Assembly: GCA_032718475.1 (NCBI GenBank) | Contig: JAUCBJ010000605.1 | Coordinates: forward strand, 1 to 64,000 | DNA: 64,000 nucleotides | Reading direction: 5' to 3' | DNA from: Nemertoderma westbladi | Taxonomy: Eukaryota; Xenacoelomorpha; Nemertodermatida; Nemertodermatidae | Part shown: piece after piece, positions 11,703 through 22,760 of the stretch | How the letters are laid out: each line of letters starts with the position of its first letter | Numbering within the stretch: position 1 is the first letter of the stretch | Made by a program: the position numbers and the translations under genes | The notes under the pieces: model-generated | What the model saw: only the letters and a program-made list of their open reading frames with translations | Databases searched by the model: none | What the model was told of the DNA's origin: nothing

Positions 11703-13166
11703 ATGCTTGATTTCCTGGCAAGGAGAGGTACGGAACTAACTTTATCTAGAGCTAAATCCAGATGGATAACTACTGAGCCAGTTGTGTTTGCAATATGTTT
11801 TACATACAGCTTACAGCAGCCGCTAGACAAGGCGTTTGTGTATCAAGCATTTGCGAAATACCGTAACTTTAGTTACAATGCAACAGGCAGTTCGGTATGC
11901 AATGTTAATATGTCATCTTCCCAATACCAGATTGAAGAAGAAGTTCAAGCTGAAGCCAGCATATGGGGAATATACCAAGCTGTGGCTTTGCTGCTACCTG
12001 CCACAATCATTGGCTCATGGATGGGAAGTCTAAGTGACCAATATGGAAGAAAACTCGCCTTTATTATTCCTTATATTGGAAGCAGTCTTGGAGTCATTAT
12101 ATATATACTCATTATTGTGTATGATCTCCCTTTGTATGTGCTACTCTTTGTTAACCTCTGTGCCGGCTTAAGTGGGTCTTTAGGCAGTGTTGTCGCAGCT
12201 GGATTCAGTTATATTGCAGATGTAACAGAACCGGGGAAACGTAGGTCTCTTCGCATCGTGGTTATTTCAGGGGTATTTGGAATAGGTTTGGGTTGTGGTC
12301 CCATTCTTAGTGGATATCTAATTGAGTTTTATGGTTTCCTAATTCCTCTCATTTTAATGCTTTGCATCAATATATCTGCGTTATTATATACGGTGGTCTT
12401 TCTTCAGGAAACTGTGGTATTTGATACTCTAAGAGAAAGGCGATTCAAACCATTAGAGCCAATTTCGAAAATGATAAATGTTGTTACAGCAGGTAACAGT
12501 AAAACAAACAACTGTTTACGAATGTATTTACTATCTTTGGTTCTGTTGGCAGGGATTGAAATAGGAATAAATTCACCAATAACGCTATATGCCATGAAAT
12601 CTCCCTTTTGTTTTGATTCTTTTCAAGTTGGAATACTACAGACCTTATCCGGATCATCCTATTTGGTGAGCTTATTTGCAGTAGCTACTTTACAGAATTG
12701 TGTTAAAGATGTTATAATTGCTGTTATTGGTATGATTTCTGAGCAAATTGGTATTCTATTCACAGCATTCGCTCAATCAAGTCTTTATATTTATGTGGGA
12801 GCCTGTGTGATCTTACTGAAAGGCACATCTTCACCACTGATACGATCAGCAATGTCGTCACTAGTCGATTCTTCACATCAGGGAGCATTATTTGCTACAA
12901 TATCATTTTGCGAATTTTCTATAATGTTAATATCAATCGTTTCCTTAAATTATGTCTACCCAGCTACATTGAAAATTTCACCACATTTTGTATTCTACCT
13001 TGGTGCTGCTATTATCGATGTTCCCATTGCTGTGTATTTAATTGCTAGCTTCCTGAATTACCGCATTAAATGTGGCGTCATTGAATTAACCGATCCACTT
13101 CTTGAAAGTTCAGGTGAAGAAGATGATAGCAAAGAACAACAGAATGTGGGAGAAATAATTAACTAA
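11703..13166 (+). CDS. SLC46-like MFS transporter, family A copy 1 (A1)
   Basis: An uninterrupted 487-codon gene for a predicted 12-pass membrane transporter of the proton-coupled folate transporter (SLC46) branch of the MFS. The first external loop (about residues 45-85) has three N-glycosylation sequons, N55-F-S, N59-A-T and N69-M-S, plus C66. A second cysteine, C303 in PFCF, lies in the loop between TM7 and TM8. In human SLC46A1 the equivalent pair (C66 and C298) forms a disulfide. The MFS signature G108-S-L-S-D-Q-Y-G-R-K sits between TM2 and TM3. A hydrophilic loop (about 240-270) separates the two halves, and the tail is acidic (GEEDD). The start has A at -3. A1 and A5 share the subtype GLSGSLGS / TEPGKR. 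The family call is firm; the substrate and membrane (surface or lysosome) are unknown. Confidence 0.88.
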   Translation: MLDFLARRGTELTLSRAKSRWITTEPVVFAICFTYSLQQPLDKAFVYQAFAKYRNFSYNATGSSVCNVNMSSSQYQIEEEVQAEASIWGIYQAVALLLPATIIGSWMGSLSDQYGRKLAFIIPYIGSSLGVIIYILIIVYDLPLYVLLFVNLCAGLSGSLGSVVAAGFSYIADVTEPGKRRSLRIVVISGVFGIGLGCGPILSGYLIEFYGFLIPLILMLCINISALLYTVVFLQETVVFDTLRERRFKPLEPISKMINVVTAGNSKTNNCLRMYLLSLVLLAGIEIGINSPITLYAMKSPFCFDSFQVGILQTLSGSSYLVSLFAVATLQNCVKDVIIAVIGMISEQIGILFTAFAQSSLYIYVGACVILLKGTSSPLIRSAMSSLVDSSHQGALFATISFCEFSIMLISIVSLNYVYPATLKISPHFVFYLGAAIIDVPIAVYLIASFLNYRIKCGVIELTDPLLESSGEEDDSKEQQNVGEIIN

Positions 13167-13502
13167 TTGGTCATTCTGTATATTAATGATTCGCCTTTTT
13201 GATTCTTCAACTTAAAGAATAATTTAATTCCACTAATAATGGCAAAAATGGTGGACAGAATTTAGTTATTTTATTTAGTTATTTTATCTGTTTAGTTTAT
13301 ACTAGCACCAGCACTTACAAATCTTGTACAAATTGAAAACCGTTTTATTGTCATCATTTTAATTATCTATTAGAGATTGTTTTTTGCAGCACCAATACAG
13401 CATAGTTTACCCATTTGTAAGGGCTAGATTTTATTTTCGAATTTGCATTTCGGAGTGAAATTTTATTCAAATTAGTACTATGTAATTAACATATAAGAAA
13501 TG
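13167..13502 (+). other. 3' flank of A1 (type I)
   Basis: This AT-rich flank is shared with A3 and A5 and is also fused behind A2's own flank near 25760. It ends with ACATATAAGAAATG (13489-13502), the left target-site copy of the retroposon that follows. No polyadenylation signal can be assigned with confidence. Confidence 0.5.
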
Positions 13503-13918
13503 AGCCAATCCTCATTGTGCTTTATAATTTTGCTTTATATATAATTGTTTAGTACAATCTTGAATAAATTCCAATTATATTTTACTATTAATTACCAAGT
13601 TATTATTAATTTAAATTTCCACCACCACCAAAATTAAATTTAGTAAGATTATTACATCCCTCCACCACACGCTAGTCTAAAACTTGGATTCAGTACCGGT
13701 CTTGGAGGTCAAACCCCCGCAGACCGGCACCGTCCCCAAACCCAAGCGCCCTCCATGGCCGCCTACCGCCACGCAGGCACAGGGAGTTAGAGCGCAGCAG
13801 CGCAAACAATAGGCGCCTCCGCACTCCGCCCAGCACACAGGCGAGGCCTCGCTCACGCATCCCACGCTGCCGGGCCACCAGGGTCTCCGCGAGGATGGCG
13901 GATTAGGATATCGGATAT
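13503..13918 (-). mobile_element. 5'-truncated retroposon fragment with GC-rich coding relic
   Basis: An insertion of about 415 bp whose GC-rich core contrasts with its surroundings. On the minus strand it holds an open stretch (to a stop near 13690) rich in arginine, glycine and leucine, with LRSNSLCLRGGRRPWRALGF before the stop. The same peptide end, with substitutions, is found in the 264-bp insertion at 58206-58469, so it looks like the C-terminus of a retrotransposon protein. The intact target-site duplication (ACATATAAGAAATG, 14 bp) is visible in the copies at 36011 and 51213. Here the right copy and about 50 bp beyond it are deleted, and a 2-bp insertion (GAGGATGG) adds a frameshift. 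The flank before LINE2 has the empty site. Confidence 0.65.
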
Positions 13919-14431
13919 ACAGCTTCTTATATATAGGTATTGCTGCTTACTTACTTCAGGTCAGGTCAGGTATTCTGGTCATTGATCAAGAAAACTTGCC
14001 ACCTCCATGCAGCATAAAGGAGGTGCCACCTGTAGCTGCATAGACGCTCTTACTATGGCAAATCTGGTCCTGTAACTAGGACCCCCTTCGTTCTGGGATA
14101 AGGACGCCCTTGGTCGTGGATTAAGGACCCATATACTTGGCTGCAGGGGTATATGGCCTGGTCAGGCAGATGGGATCTACAATATGGCTGGTCAGGAGTA
14201 GAGTGTTCTCATGTCCACTTCAGTGCACTTCACTGCGACCTGCACCTGGCAGCAGTGGTACAGGGCATGACCCAACAGATGAGCTGCACATCCAATGTGC
14301 GCCAGAGTAGATATGGGTGATGGGCCTCATATCTGACTCCACTGCGACACCCACCCTGTGGAATGGTAAACCAGGGTGTGGTATTTGCCCCGAAGGCTGA
14401 CTCAGCAAAAAATCACTCCCCAACCCCCACT

Positions 14432-15663
14432 ATGGATTACATTAGTAATGCGGATTTCCGGCCACTAGAGACCAGTGGAATTACTGGACACAATCGGCCT
14501 CACAGGCGTCAGTTATCTCCTGACTGGCTGCCTGTCTCACCCCCTACTGGGGAGAGAGCAGCCAACAATTATTTGAGTCCCTTTCCTGATGACCTTTCTG
14601 GCCCAAACCCTAGGTCACTAGGGAGGCCAGATTGTGAGGGGGAGAAGGATTCTGGAGTTGGAGGCTACTCTCATGTTCCACCCCGACCAACAAAGCCATT
14701 GGTGAATCTGAGGCAAGTCACTAGACTAGCCTCTGTAAACACCCTAACACTCGGGTCCCCAATGAGTGAGCTGACTGCCTTGGCAGATAAGCTTTCTCTT
14801 AGCCCAGTGGGTATTCAAGAGCACCGAATGCAGACTGGACAGACTGATGAGGTTCTGATTGAGGACATGGGGGGCGGTTGGCGACTCGGCCTCGCATCAG
14901 CAGATGATAGTGGTACTGGTGGACTTGGTCTATTGATGAATCCAACTGCACGTCATGCAGCATTGGACAAAATAGACCAAATCTCTAACCGCATCATCCG
15001 TTGCCACTTCTCATGTTCTGGAAGACTGGCTAAGAAGTTTTCAAAGGTGGTTCTGATTGTGTGCTACTCTCCAACTACTACAAGTTGCCCCTGTAGAGGA
15101 GGTGGAAAATTTCTACCACAATCTACAATCTGCTACTAATGGAGTGGATCAGCATGAATTCTTAACATTCCTGGGAGACTTTAATGCAAGTCTACATCAA
15201 TCACCTACATCGCCCTGGGAGCAATAGTGTTAACCGAAATTCCGTCCATCTTCAGGATTTTATCCCTGGAAATGGATTGTTTTCGGCTGGAACCCAGTTC
15301 AAGAAGCGAACTGGAAAGCTATGGACTCATAGTGGACCCAGTGGCCACAAGTCCCAGATAGACCATATTCTGTTTCGTCGGAAATACAGGAGCTCTATAC
15401 AAGACTGTAATGCATTTACACTTCGACCCTTCTCCAGTGATCACCGCCTTATTGTGGCCAAGGTAAGACTTAGTCTGTGTGCTAGCAGAACAACGAAATC
15501 TGCCTTGCTGCGGCATGACTGGTCCTCTATGTTGCAACAGCCAAGTGTGAGATCCAGCTTCACACTACAGCTGAGCAACAGGTATGAGGTTCTTGCCTCT
15601 GAGGCGGCAGATCACTGTGAGAGCTATACTGCCTTCACAGAAGCAGTTAAGTTAGCAGCTGCA
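14432..15663 (+). pseudogene. LINE1 APE-type endonuclease region (broken)
   Basis: The reading frame starts with MDYISNADFRPLETSG and carries the endonuclease landmarks GIQEHRMQT (catalytic Glu motif) and SDHRLI (catalytic Asp-His motif). The middle motif, GDFNA in LINE2, is out of frame here because of the insertion near 15075. The frame resumes after a 5-bp deletion near 15220. The proline-rich N-terminal segment (about 100 residues) has no recognised domain. Confidence 0.75.
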
Positions 15664-16093
15664 TAAACAGTTCCTGTACACCCTCGAAACAGGAAAAGGG
15701 CCCCCTGGACTGACAATAAAATTCCGAAGTTCTGAAATGACCTCTATAAGAAAGAGTCCCGACTCAAACAGACTATAGCGGCCAAGAATGCAGTTAAGGC
15801 CGCATCTAGATCCCTGAAAAGCCAGTACTCTGTTAATCTACAGGAGCTAATAAACCAACAGGTTGATGCCATCAATGATGCTGACAACAGCAGGCAATCA
15901 TCCCAGGCATGGAAATCGATCAACTTGCTTACTGGGTGGAAAAGCCAACCAACCACGAAGGTTAAGGCTGAATCACCAGCCGATCGCCTCAATGGTTGGA
16001 AGGCCCACTTTGAAAAGCTCCTCAATAATGACAGGGTATTGCCTGATAACTTTATAGAATTAAAAGTGTCTGACTCTGTACTCCTTTGCATAA

Positions 16094-17598
16094 GTGAAGG
16101 CTGCTGCAAAGAACATTAAGACCAATTGTGCCAGCGGAGTAGATGGTGTTCCCCCTGAGGTCATTAAAATACCTGAGTGTTTAAAGCTCATCTATCCCAT
16201 CATAGTAGACATGTACCGAACAACAAGAGTCCCACAAGAAATGAAAACAAATAAGTTGGTGCCAGTTCCCAAGAATGGCAACCTAACACTCCATGGTTCT
16301 CATTGATCTCGATTGATGCAAAGCTATACAATAGAATTCTATTAAATCGCATCAGGGATCCCATTGAGAGTCTCCTCCGTGGAAATCAGAATGGGTTCCA
16401 TAAAGGTCGTGGGACCATGGAGCCCATTTTGGCACTTAGAAGGATAATTGAAGAGTTATCAAAAAAGAAACACAGGCATCTGGCTGTTATCTTTGTTGAC
16501 TTCTTCAAGGCCTTTGATTCAGTCTCTCAATTACGTATGTTCAGCATACTTTCATTATATAGGATTCCTGATGAAATTATTGCAGCAATCAGATCAGTAT
16601 ACGATGGTTCGACAACATTTGTGTCTACTGTTGACAGTGGCACAGAACCATTTGAAGTGTTATGGGGCATCCTCCAGGGAGACACACTTGCACCATTCTT
16701 GTTCATAATTGCGGTTGACTATGTTCTACGCATGTCCTTAGATCATCATAATGATGATGGGGTGATGATAACTCCACCTACTGGCTCTAGAAGTCGAGGA
16801 AATCCTGCCAAGTACCTAACTGATCCAGACTTTGCTGATGACTTATGAGTACTCTCAGAATCACTAGAGGTCAGCTCATTAGAACATGCTGCTTCTAGTG
16901 TTGGTCTTTTTATTAACTCCAGAAAGACCAAAATTTTGACAGTTAACTTTATTAAATGTCCTCAGCAAGTCTCTGATCGGATGAGCATAAGCTCAAAGGA
17001 TGGTATGCTTGAGCATGTGGACGACTTCTGTTACCTGGGATCGTGGATCCGGAAGTCAGGTGAGGACCTTCGAATACGTAAGGGAAAGGCATGGGCAGCC
17101 TTGAATAGGCTTTCCAGGATTTGGAAGTCACCGAGAATTTATCGGAAACTTAAGGTCCGATTATTTAGAGCAGCAGTAGCTCCAGTACTCCTCTATGGGA
17201 GTCCATGCTGGGCTCTATCTGCCGAGGACACCAAATCTCTGGATGGCACATTCACAAGAATGCTACGCCGGGTTCATTGTGTCAAGTACAATGCACACAT
17301 CACCAACCAGACACTATATAACATTGGAGGTGTCTCATTGGTTCTCCCAAGCTTGACACTAGAACAAAATCGCCTCCAATTTACAGGACATTGCTTTCGC
17401 CGTGAGGACCAGCCAGTGCATAATCTGGTACTTTGGCAGACTCATGGAGTGAATAAGCATGGTGGACATCCCATGACTTTCTTGAAACGCATTTTAAAGG
17501 ACACTGGCCTTGAAGATGCGGATGATCTAGCAAATGTCATGGGTGATAGGGAGTTGTGGTGGTGCAATTTTGTCGACAAGCCAGCACAGCATTCTTAA
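16094..17598 (+). pseudogene. LINE1 reverse transcriptase and C-terminal domain (broken)
   Basis: RT motifs are visible in order: SGVDGVPPEVIK, NQNGFHKGRGT, VIFVDFFKAFDSV (motif A with the first catalytic Asp), GILQGDTLAPFLF (motif B) and DFADDL (motif C, FADD in place of the more common YADD). A 14-bp deletion near 16297 shifts the frame just before motif 3, and TGA at 16846-16848 stops the frame right after FADDL. Beyond it the frame continues with a C-terminal domain (YLGSWIRKSGED, LLYGSPCWAL, RLQFTGHCFRRE) to a stop at 17596-17598. Confidence 0.8.
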
Positions 17599-17778
17599 AA
17601 ATGCAGCTGCAATGCAGCATGCCGATCCTAGTAGTTGCTTACTTGTGCCAATGCAAATAATTATTGTATATCAGTAACATAATCTTTAGTGACACAGTAG
17701 TACAGCTACTGTAGTGTCTACTACTACTCTGTTTACTGTAGATTCATTCAACTATTTATAGCGCAGTAGAACCAGTAC

Positions 17779-18080
17779 AGTCCAAGCTGGGCTCTAGCTG
17801 CTGATGATACCAAATCTCTGGATGGCACATTCATAACAATTCTAAGTCGGGTTCACTGTGTCAAGTACAATGCACACATCTCCAACCAGACACCATATAA
17901 TATTGGAGGTGTACCATTAGTATCCCCAAGCTTGTGATTTGAATAGAGCCGCCTCCGCTTTTCAGGACATTGCTCACGGCCGGAGGACTAGCCTGTGCCC
18001 AATCTTGTACTTTGTTAATAAGCAAGATGGACAGCCCATGACTTTCTTAAGACGCCTCTTAAAGGAAACTGGCCTTTAAG
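17779..18080 (+). mobile_element. Second, older LINE 3' fragment
   Basis: This stretch matches the C-terminal part of LINE1 (about 17205-17510) with clear divergence: GCTGGGCTCTAGCTGCTGAT against GCTGGGCTCTATCTGCCGAG, and further matches through ATTGGAGGTGT and CCCATGACTTTCTT. It has stops and gaps in frame. It sits directly behind each of the four LINE copies, so it was there before the amplification. Confidence 0.75.
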
Positions 18081-18689
18081 CAGTACTGCAGTGCAATTGT
18101 TTTTATTTTCTAGGGTATGGGTTTTACTAACTATACTGTACATTATACTTGTACTGGTACTTCTAGAAAAAGAAAACAGCAGTAGTGATACAGGGGAACC
18201 TAAATTATAAAGAAAACTGACAAAAACGTACAAAATAAAGTCGTAAATAATCAAAAATCGGGCATGGAGTGTCATTTAAACGGCATTAAAAAAAGCTTCA
18301 TTAAAAATTTATTCTGATTTTTATTTATTTAAAATTAAATACATACCTCTATTATAATTATGATCGCTTCAACTATGATACACATTTATTTTTATATTTA
18401 AAGTATCAAATTATTTCTTTCACCTTGACTGGTCACGGTCGGGAACCAAGGTAACTTGGATGGATGGGTGTACTGTGGATGACCAAACAACCCATCCGTG
18501 GTTGTGAACTGGCATTCCTTGGCTTATAGAGCCTAAACGGTTCTTCCATTCAATACTTTAATTTTATAGTTGTTGTTGTTGCATGAAATAATGAATCAGA
18601 ATAATGCATTCAGTTAATATTATGCCGCACAAAACAAACATTAAAAGGTAACCATAGGCCTTCTGAATTACATTTGTATAATATTTACA
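18081..18689 (+). other. Upstream flank of B1
   Basis: AT-rich flank conserved before all four B copies. It contains an inverted pair GGATGGGT / ACCCATCC around 18460-18500 and a TTG trinucleotide patch near 18570. No gene was recognised; a minus-strand frame of 86 codons is repeated in all four copies only because the DNA is duplicated. Confidence 0.5.
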
Positions 18690-20133
18690 ATGTGGACTAC
18701 AATGAAAGGAACTCAATTATCATTATCCAAAGCAAACTCGCGTTGGATAACTGTAGAGCCAGCTGTGTTTGCAATATATGTTGTTTTCAGCCTTCAAAAG
18801 CCAGTTGATAAAACATACATATACCATATATTTGCAAATTACAGGAACTTTAGCTACAATGCAACAGGTGGATCAGGTTGCAATGTTAATATGTCATCTT
18901 CCCAATACCAGATTGAAGAAGAAGTTCAAGCTGAAGCCAGCATATGGGGGATATACCAAGCTGTGGCTATGCTGCTACCTGCCACAATCATTGGCTCATG
19001 GATGGGAAGTCTAAGTGACATATATGGAAGAAAATTCGCTTTACTTATTCCTTTTATTGGAAACATAATTGGATTGACTATATACATTCTGGTTGTAACC
19101 TACAACCTTCCACTCTATGTGCTACTATTCGGCAACTTATGTCTTGGCCTAACCGGCTCTTTAGGTAGTGTTAACTCAGTTTCTTTCAGTTACATTGCAG
19201 ATGTAACAGAAGCAGGACCATCACGCTCTTTACGTATCATGGTTATTACTGCAGCATTAGGCACTGGCATAGGCATTGGGCCATTTTTAGGTGGATACCT
19301 GGTGGAAGTTTATGGTTTCGTACTACCATTGATTATAATGATTTGCATTAGTATACTGGCACTTATTTATATATTATTCTGCGTTGAGGAAACAATAATA
19401 AATGATCTCGAAACCCCAAGACAATTTCATCCATTAGAAGCAGCTCAGAAAATGGTTCACATTTTGAGTGCAGGTGATAGTAAAACCAATATATGTTTGC
19501 GTTTGTATGTAGCAACAATGGTGTTGTTAATTGGCATTCAAGTAGGAATACAGACCCCTTTAGCACTATATACCATGAAAGCCCCTCTGTGCTTTACACC
19601 TTTTAAAGTTGGGATACTACAAACAATATCGGAGTCATCCGTTTTAGTGAGTCTATTTGGAGTTGTTGTCTTACAGAAATGCCTGAAAGATTTCATCATT
19701 GCTGCTATTGGCATGTTCTCACAGCAATTGGTATTAATTACTATTACTATTACTAATTACTATTAATTATTATTAATTGCTATTAATAGCATTTGCTCAA
19801 TCAGGCGGTTTCATTTATGTGGCAGCGAGTGCACAGAGCTTGAGAGCTTGTGCAATACCTCTAATACGATCATCAATGTCATCACTTATTGATTCATCCC
19901 ACCAGGGATCATTATTCGCAACAGTAGCATTTTGCGAATTATCTGTTATGTTACTATCAAGTGTTTCATTGGATTATGTCTACCCAGCTACATTGTCAAT
20001 ATCACCCAAGTTTGTATTCTACCTTGGCGCTGGTATTATCGATATCCCGATTGCTTTGTACTTGATTGCGAGATTCCTTGACTACCGCAGAAAGCGTCCT
20101 TTCATTGAACTAGACGATCGCCTGCTTGATTAA
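18690..20133 (+). pseudogene. SLC46-like MFS transporter, family B copy 1 (B1), disrupted
   Basis: Starts intact (MWTTMKGTQLSLSK) and follows family B through TM8. At about 19731-19790 the 17 bp between CAATTGG and TTTGCTCAA seen in the other B copies are replaced by 60 bp of TATTAATTACTATT-like sequence. This adds 43 bp, shifts the frame and brings a stop at 19764-19766 after ITITITNYY. The remaining C-terminal third (AFAQSGGFIYVAASAQS to LDDRLLD) is preserved in another frame up to 20133. It is most likely a pseudogene; a truncated 358-residue product would lack the last three or four membrane segments. Confidence 0.85.
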
Positions 20134-20798
20134 TCATCACCAAAATGTTGAAGAGATTTGAAAAAAAATAACTGATTTATGAAGCTTAAATTAATTACCA
20201 ATATTATTTATTAATAATAATCCATATAGTATTCATATCTAAATAATTGTGATTTTTTGCGTTAATATTCAATATGTATAATTATTACTCATTACATAAT
20301 AATTACTATTTAAATATTATTATTTTGTATTCTATAGATTGATTTTACTAATATTGATTTAATATATCAGCATTTGAATATTATATATATTTATATTATA
20401 TTATATTATACGAATATTATATTTGAATATATTATAGTATTTTGCAGATGGCGTTGTTAAATAATAGCTTGTAATTTATAATACAGTAATGAATAATGAA
20501 AAACTAATAACTGCAGATGAAAACAACATCATTGCAACCTACAAGTAGATGAACACAACCCCAGTTATAAATAACTGTAAAAAGCTGCAACCAAGAAGGT
20601 TTTTATGTTACAATTTAGATAAATTTATCATTGAGATTTGTAGATGATGCAAGATGCTGCAGATGCGATTGATAGGTTTGGTAGTGAACTGACACTACGA
20701 AAATTGTTCAGTAATATAGTTTTGAATCTCGACCTTAACCTTAAGGTTTTCTGCTGTGGGCTAGGTTCATCATAATGGTCCATATGAATGGTGTATTA
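20134..20798 (+). other. 3' flank of B1
   Basis: Very AT-rich (TATATTATATTATA near 20390-20430) and shared with the flanks of B2, B3 and B4. Part of it also recurs without a B gene at 62447-62815. It lacks the 102-bp insertion present behind B2 and B4. No gene was recognised. Confidence 0.5.
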
Positions 20799-20935
20799 AA
20801 ATGGATCTAAAATAGCTGTCCATAGAAACCAAGATAAAAAATAATTGTCATATTACTTTGTAGTGATGTCAAATCTGTAGCAGCCAATCACAGCCAATTT
20901 TCAAAATTAGCTTCCCGCGCATACTTAAACCCGCG
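20799..20935 (+). repeat. Relic of the 8.4-8.7 kb right arm, before A2
   Basis: Matches the right arm of the inverted-repeat element (8512-8650) from AATGGATC through TTGTAGTGATGTCAAATCT and AGCCAATCACAGCC. It then jumps directly to sequence homologous to 10595 onward. A short CCGCGCATACTTAAA word is doubled at the junction. The same fused form is found before A3, A4 and A6, so this deletion is older than those duplications. Confidence 0.75.
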
Positions 20936-20954
20936 CATACTTAAAGATGTGTAC

Positions 20955-21522
20955 CACGGTGACCACTCACTGACCAGACTCACTATAGAGTTCCTGTGTA
21001 ACTCATTAATTTTGTGCATAAATTCGCACCGCCTTCGCATATAGTAGCAATAACGGTAAATGGTAGTCATTATAGTCTAATAAAGGCCGATAGTGAATAT
21101 TGAGAATCGGGGCCTTGACTAGTTGCGGAGAAGTCCGCTCGCATCGCTCACAGATACTACATTATATAATTGAACATGCCCGGTTATTGGTATTTGAATA
21201 ATGTCCGAACTGACAATTAATTACAAACCAGTAAAAAATGTATTTTGGATTTTTTTTATTATGCCTTTTTTTCATACGTTCAGTAATATAAATTTTACAT
21301 TTGTTTTTAATTTGGTATATGGAGCGGAGAGGCCATATATTATTCAAGCATTAGGGACATATTAATTATAGAGCCACTACATATTAATTATGCTAATTAA
21401 TAATTGCATATATGTAGCCACAGTATAAGGCAGTAAGGTTAATTAGACTATTAACGTTGCTTACTATGACAGGTTTTACGATTCGGTAGGCTACCATTCA
21501 GGCCACTCAGGGGTCGGGTCAG
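20955..21522 (+). other. Upstream flank of A2
   Basis: Homologous to 10597-11245 before A1 and interrupted at its right end by the transposon at 21532-22751. No gene was recognised; a 60-codon minus-strand frame here recurs with the duplicated DNA and shows no independent sign of coding. Confidence 0.5.
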
Positions 21523-21531
21523 GAATGTTAC

Positions 21532-22751
21532 GGATCTAGGACACTTCCCCCCCGGACACTTCCCCCCCGCCCAAGTAGGGCACTTCCCCCCCGGACACTT
21601 CCCCCCCGGACACTTGCCCCCCGGATACTTCCCCCCTAGTTAAAGTGTTAAAATTAATCTGGGTGCATCAAAGCAATAAACAAAAGTTAAAGATGGTTAC
21701 AGGACAAGTTGTATCTAGACAAGTTTTTTCAAAATTATAAAAGAAACATTTTTATAGTCAAATTTTTTTTTGCTTTTCTTTTAATTCCTTTAATTCTTTT
21801 AATTTCTTTTAATTGAGAGCTGCCGCCCCCAAACCCCCGCTTCTTTTCTTGGGGGCTACCGCCCCCAAACCCCCGCTTCTTTTCTTGGGGGCTGCCGCCC
21901 CCAACCCCCCGCTTCTTTTCTTGGGGGTTATCGCCCCCAGACCCCGGCATTTCCCTGAGTGCACGGGGTGAAAGACTTAAGACCACTTTGAAATAATTAA
22001 TTCATGTTTGAATCATCAGATAATAAATTGACTAAGCCTAAAGTAGGAGCTGTATTGGATGTTAACCAATTTATATATATAAATTACTACAATATTATAT
22101 AATTCAACAAAATCCTATTAAAAATATTGCAAGTAACCAGGAAATTTAATATGTAGTGTGTATAATATCTATATAGTATGTATAGTAATATGTATATCAA
22201 TGTATAATGCTGAACACAGAATACAGGTCGACGCATGTCGATTTTACCCTGGAGAGGTATAATTTTGATTGCAACAATAATATTCATCCCCATCTGCTAC
22301 AATTTGAAGAAGACTATTACATAATAATACCTATAATTAAAACAATTAATTATTATAATTCTATAGTTAATAAAAACAGTATATCATTCCGGGGATGGAA
22401 TTTATAGGTCATCTAATATAATTAATTGTTTAAAGATTAGCAAACAATACGATGTAATTGCATTGATAAAACCCATAAATAAAACTTGGATATAAAATGT
22501 AAAATCGGGATGCAAAAGATCACTTTCTGAGCTACGAAAGGAAAATTGGATACAACTTGTCTGGATACGAGCGGTCCGTTTACCTTACAAAATGAAAAAT
22601 ACGAATGTGCGAATTTAAGAACAGTCGGGGGGGGGGGAAGTGTCCGCGGGGGGGGGGGGGGGGAAGTGTCTGGGGGGGGAAGTGTCCGGGGGGGGAAGTG
22701 TCCTACTTGAGCGGGGGGGGGAACTGTCCGGGGGGGAAGTGTCCGAACACC
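21532..22751. mobile_element. 1.22 kb non-autonomous TIR transposon with 9-bp TSD
   Basis: GAATGTTAC flanks the element at 21523-21531 and 22752-22760. Flanks of A4 and A6 carry the uninterrupted word, so this is a dated insertion. Each end is an inverted repeat of about 105-130 bp made of six short units of the form GGACACTTCCCCCCC. The third unit boundary has the landmark CAAGTAGG in both arms, which shows that the arms align unit by unit. Termini read GGATCTAGGACAC and, in reverse complement, GGTGTTCGGACAC. Inside, 21830-21950 has three or four GC-rich repeats (GGGGGCTGCCGCCCCCAAAC with TTCTTTTCTT). No transposase is present. The 9-bp TSD and long TIRs fit Mutator-like elements, but this is inference. 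Confidence 0.85.
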
Positions 22752-22760
22752 GAATGTTAC

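Larger units (their letters stand above)
13921..17700 (+). mobile_element. Non-LTR retrotransposon (LINE), copy 1, inactive
   Basis: An APE-endonuclease plus reverse-transcriptase LINE embedded in the amplified unit. The order is a GC-moderate 5' region (about 13960-14430), an endonuclease region, a linker, a reverse transcriptase and a C-terminal domain. Ends are approximate, because all four copies lie in homologous duplicated DNA. No poly-A or target-site duplication was seen. This is the most damaged copy: besides lesions common to all four, it has a +4 shift near 15075 (ACTACTACAAG), a 5-bp loss near 15220, a 14-bp loss near 16297 and a 15-bp loss near 16873. The clade is not assigned; the C-terminal layout resembles RTE-type elements. 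Confidence 0.85.

Noticed and set aside
21735-21986. 83-codon minus frame with GGGSPQEKKRGF repeats inside the transposon
   Set aside because: It is the translation of GC-rich direct repeats; no transposase features, so not called as a gene.
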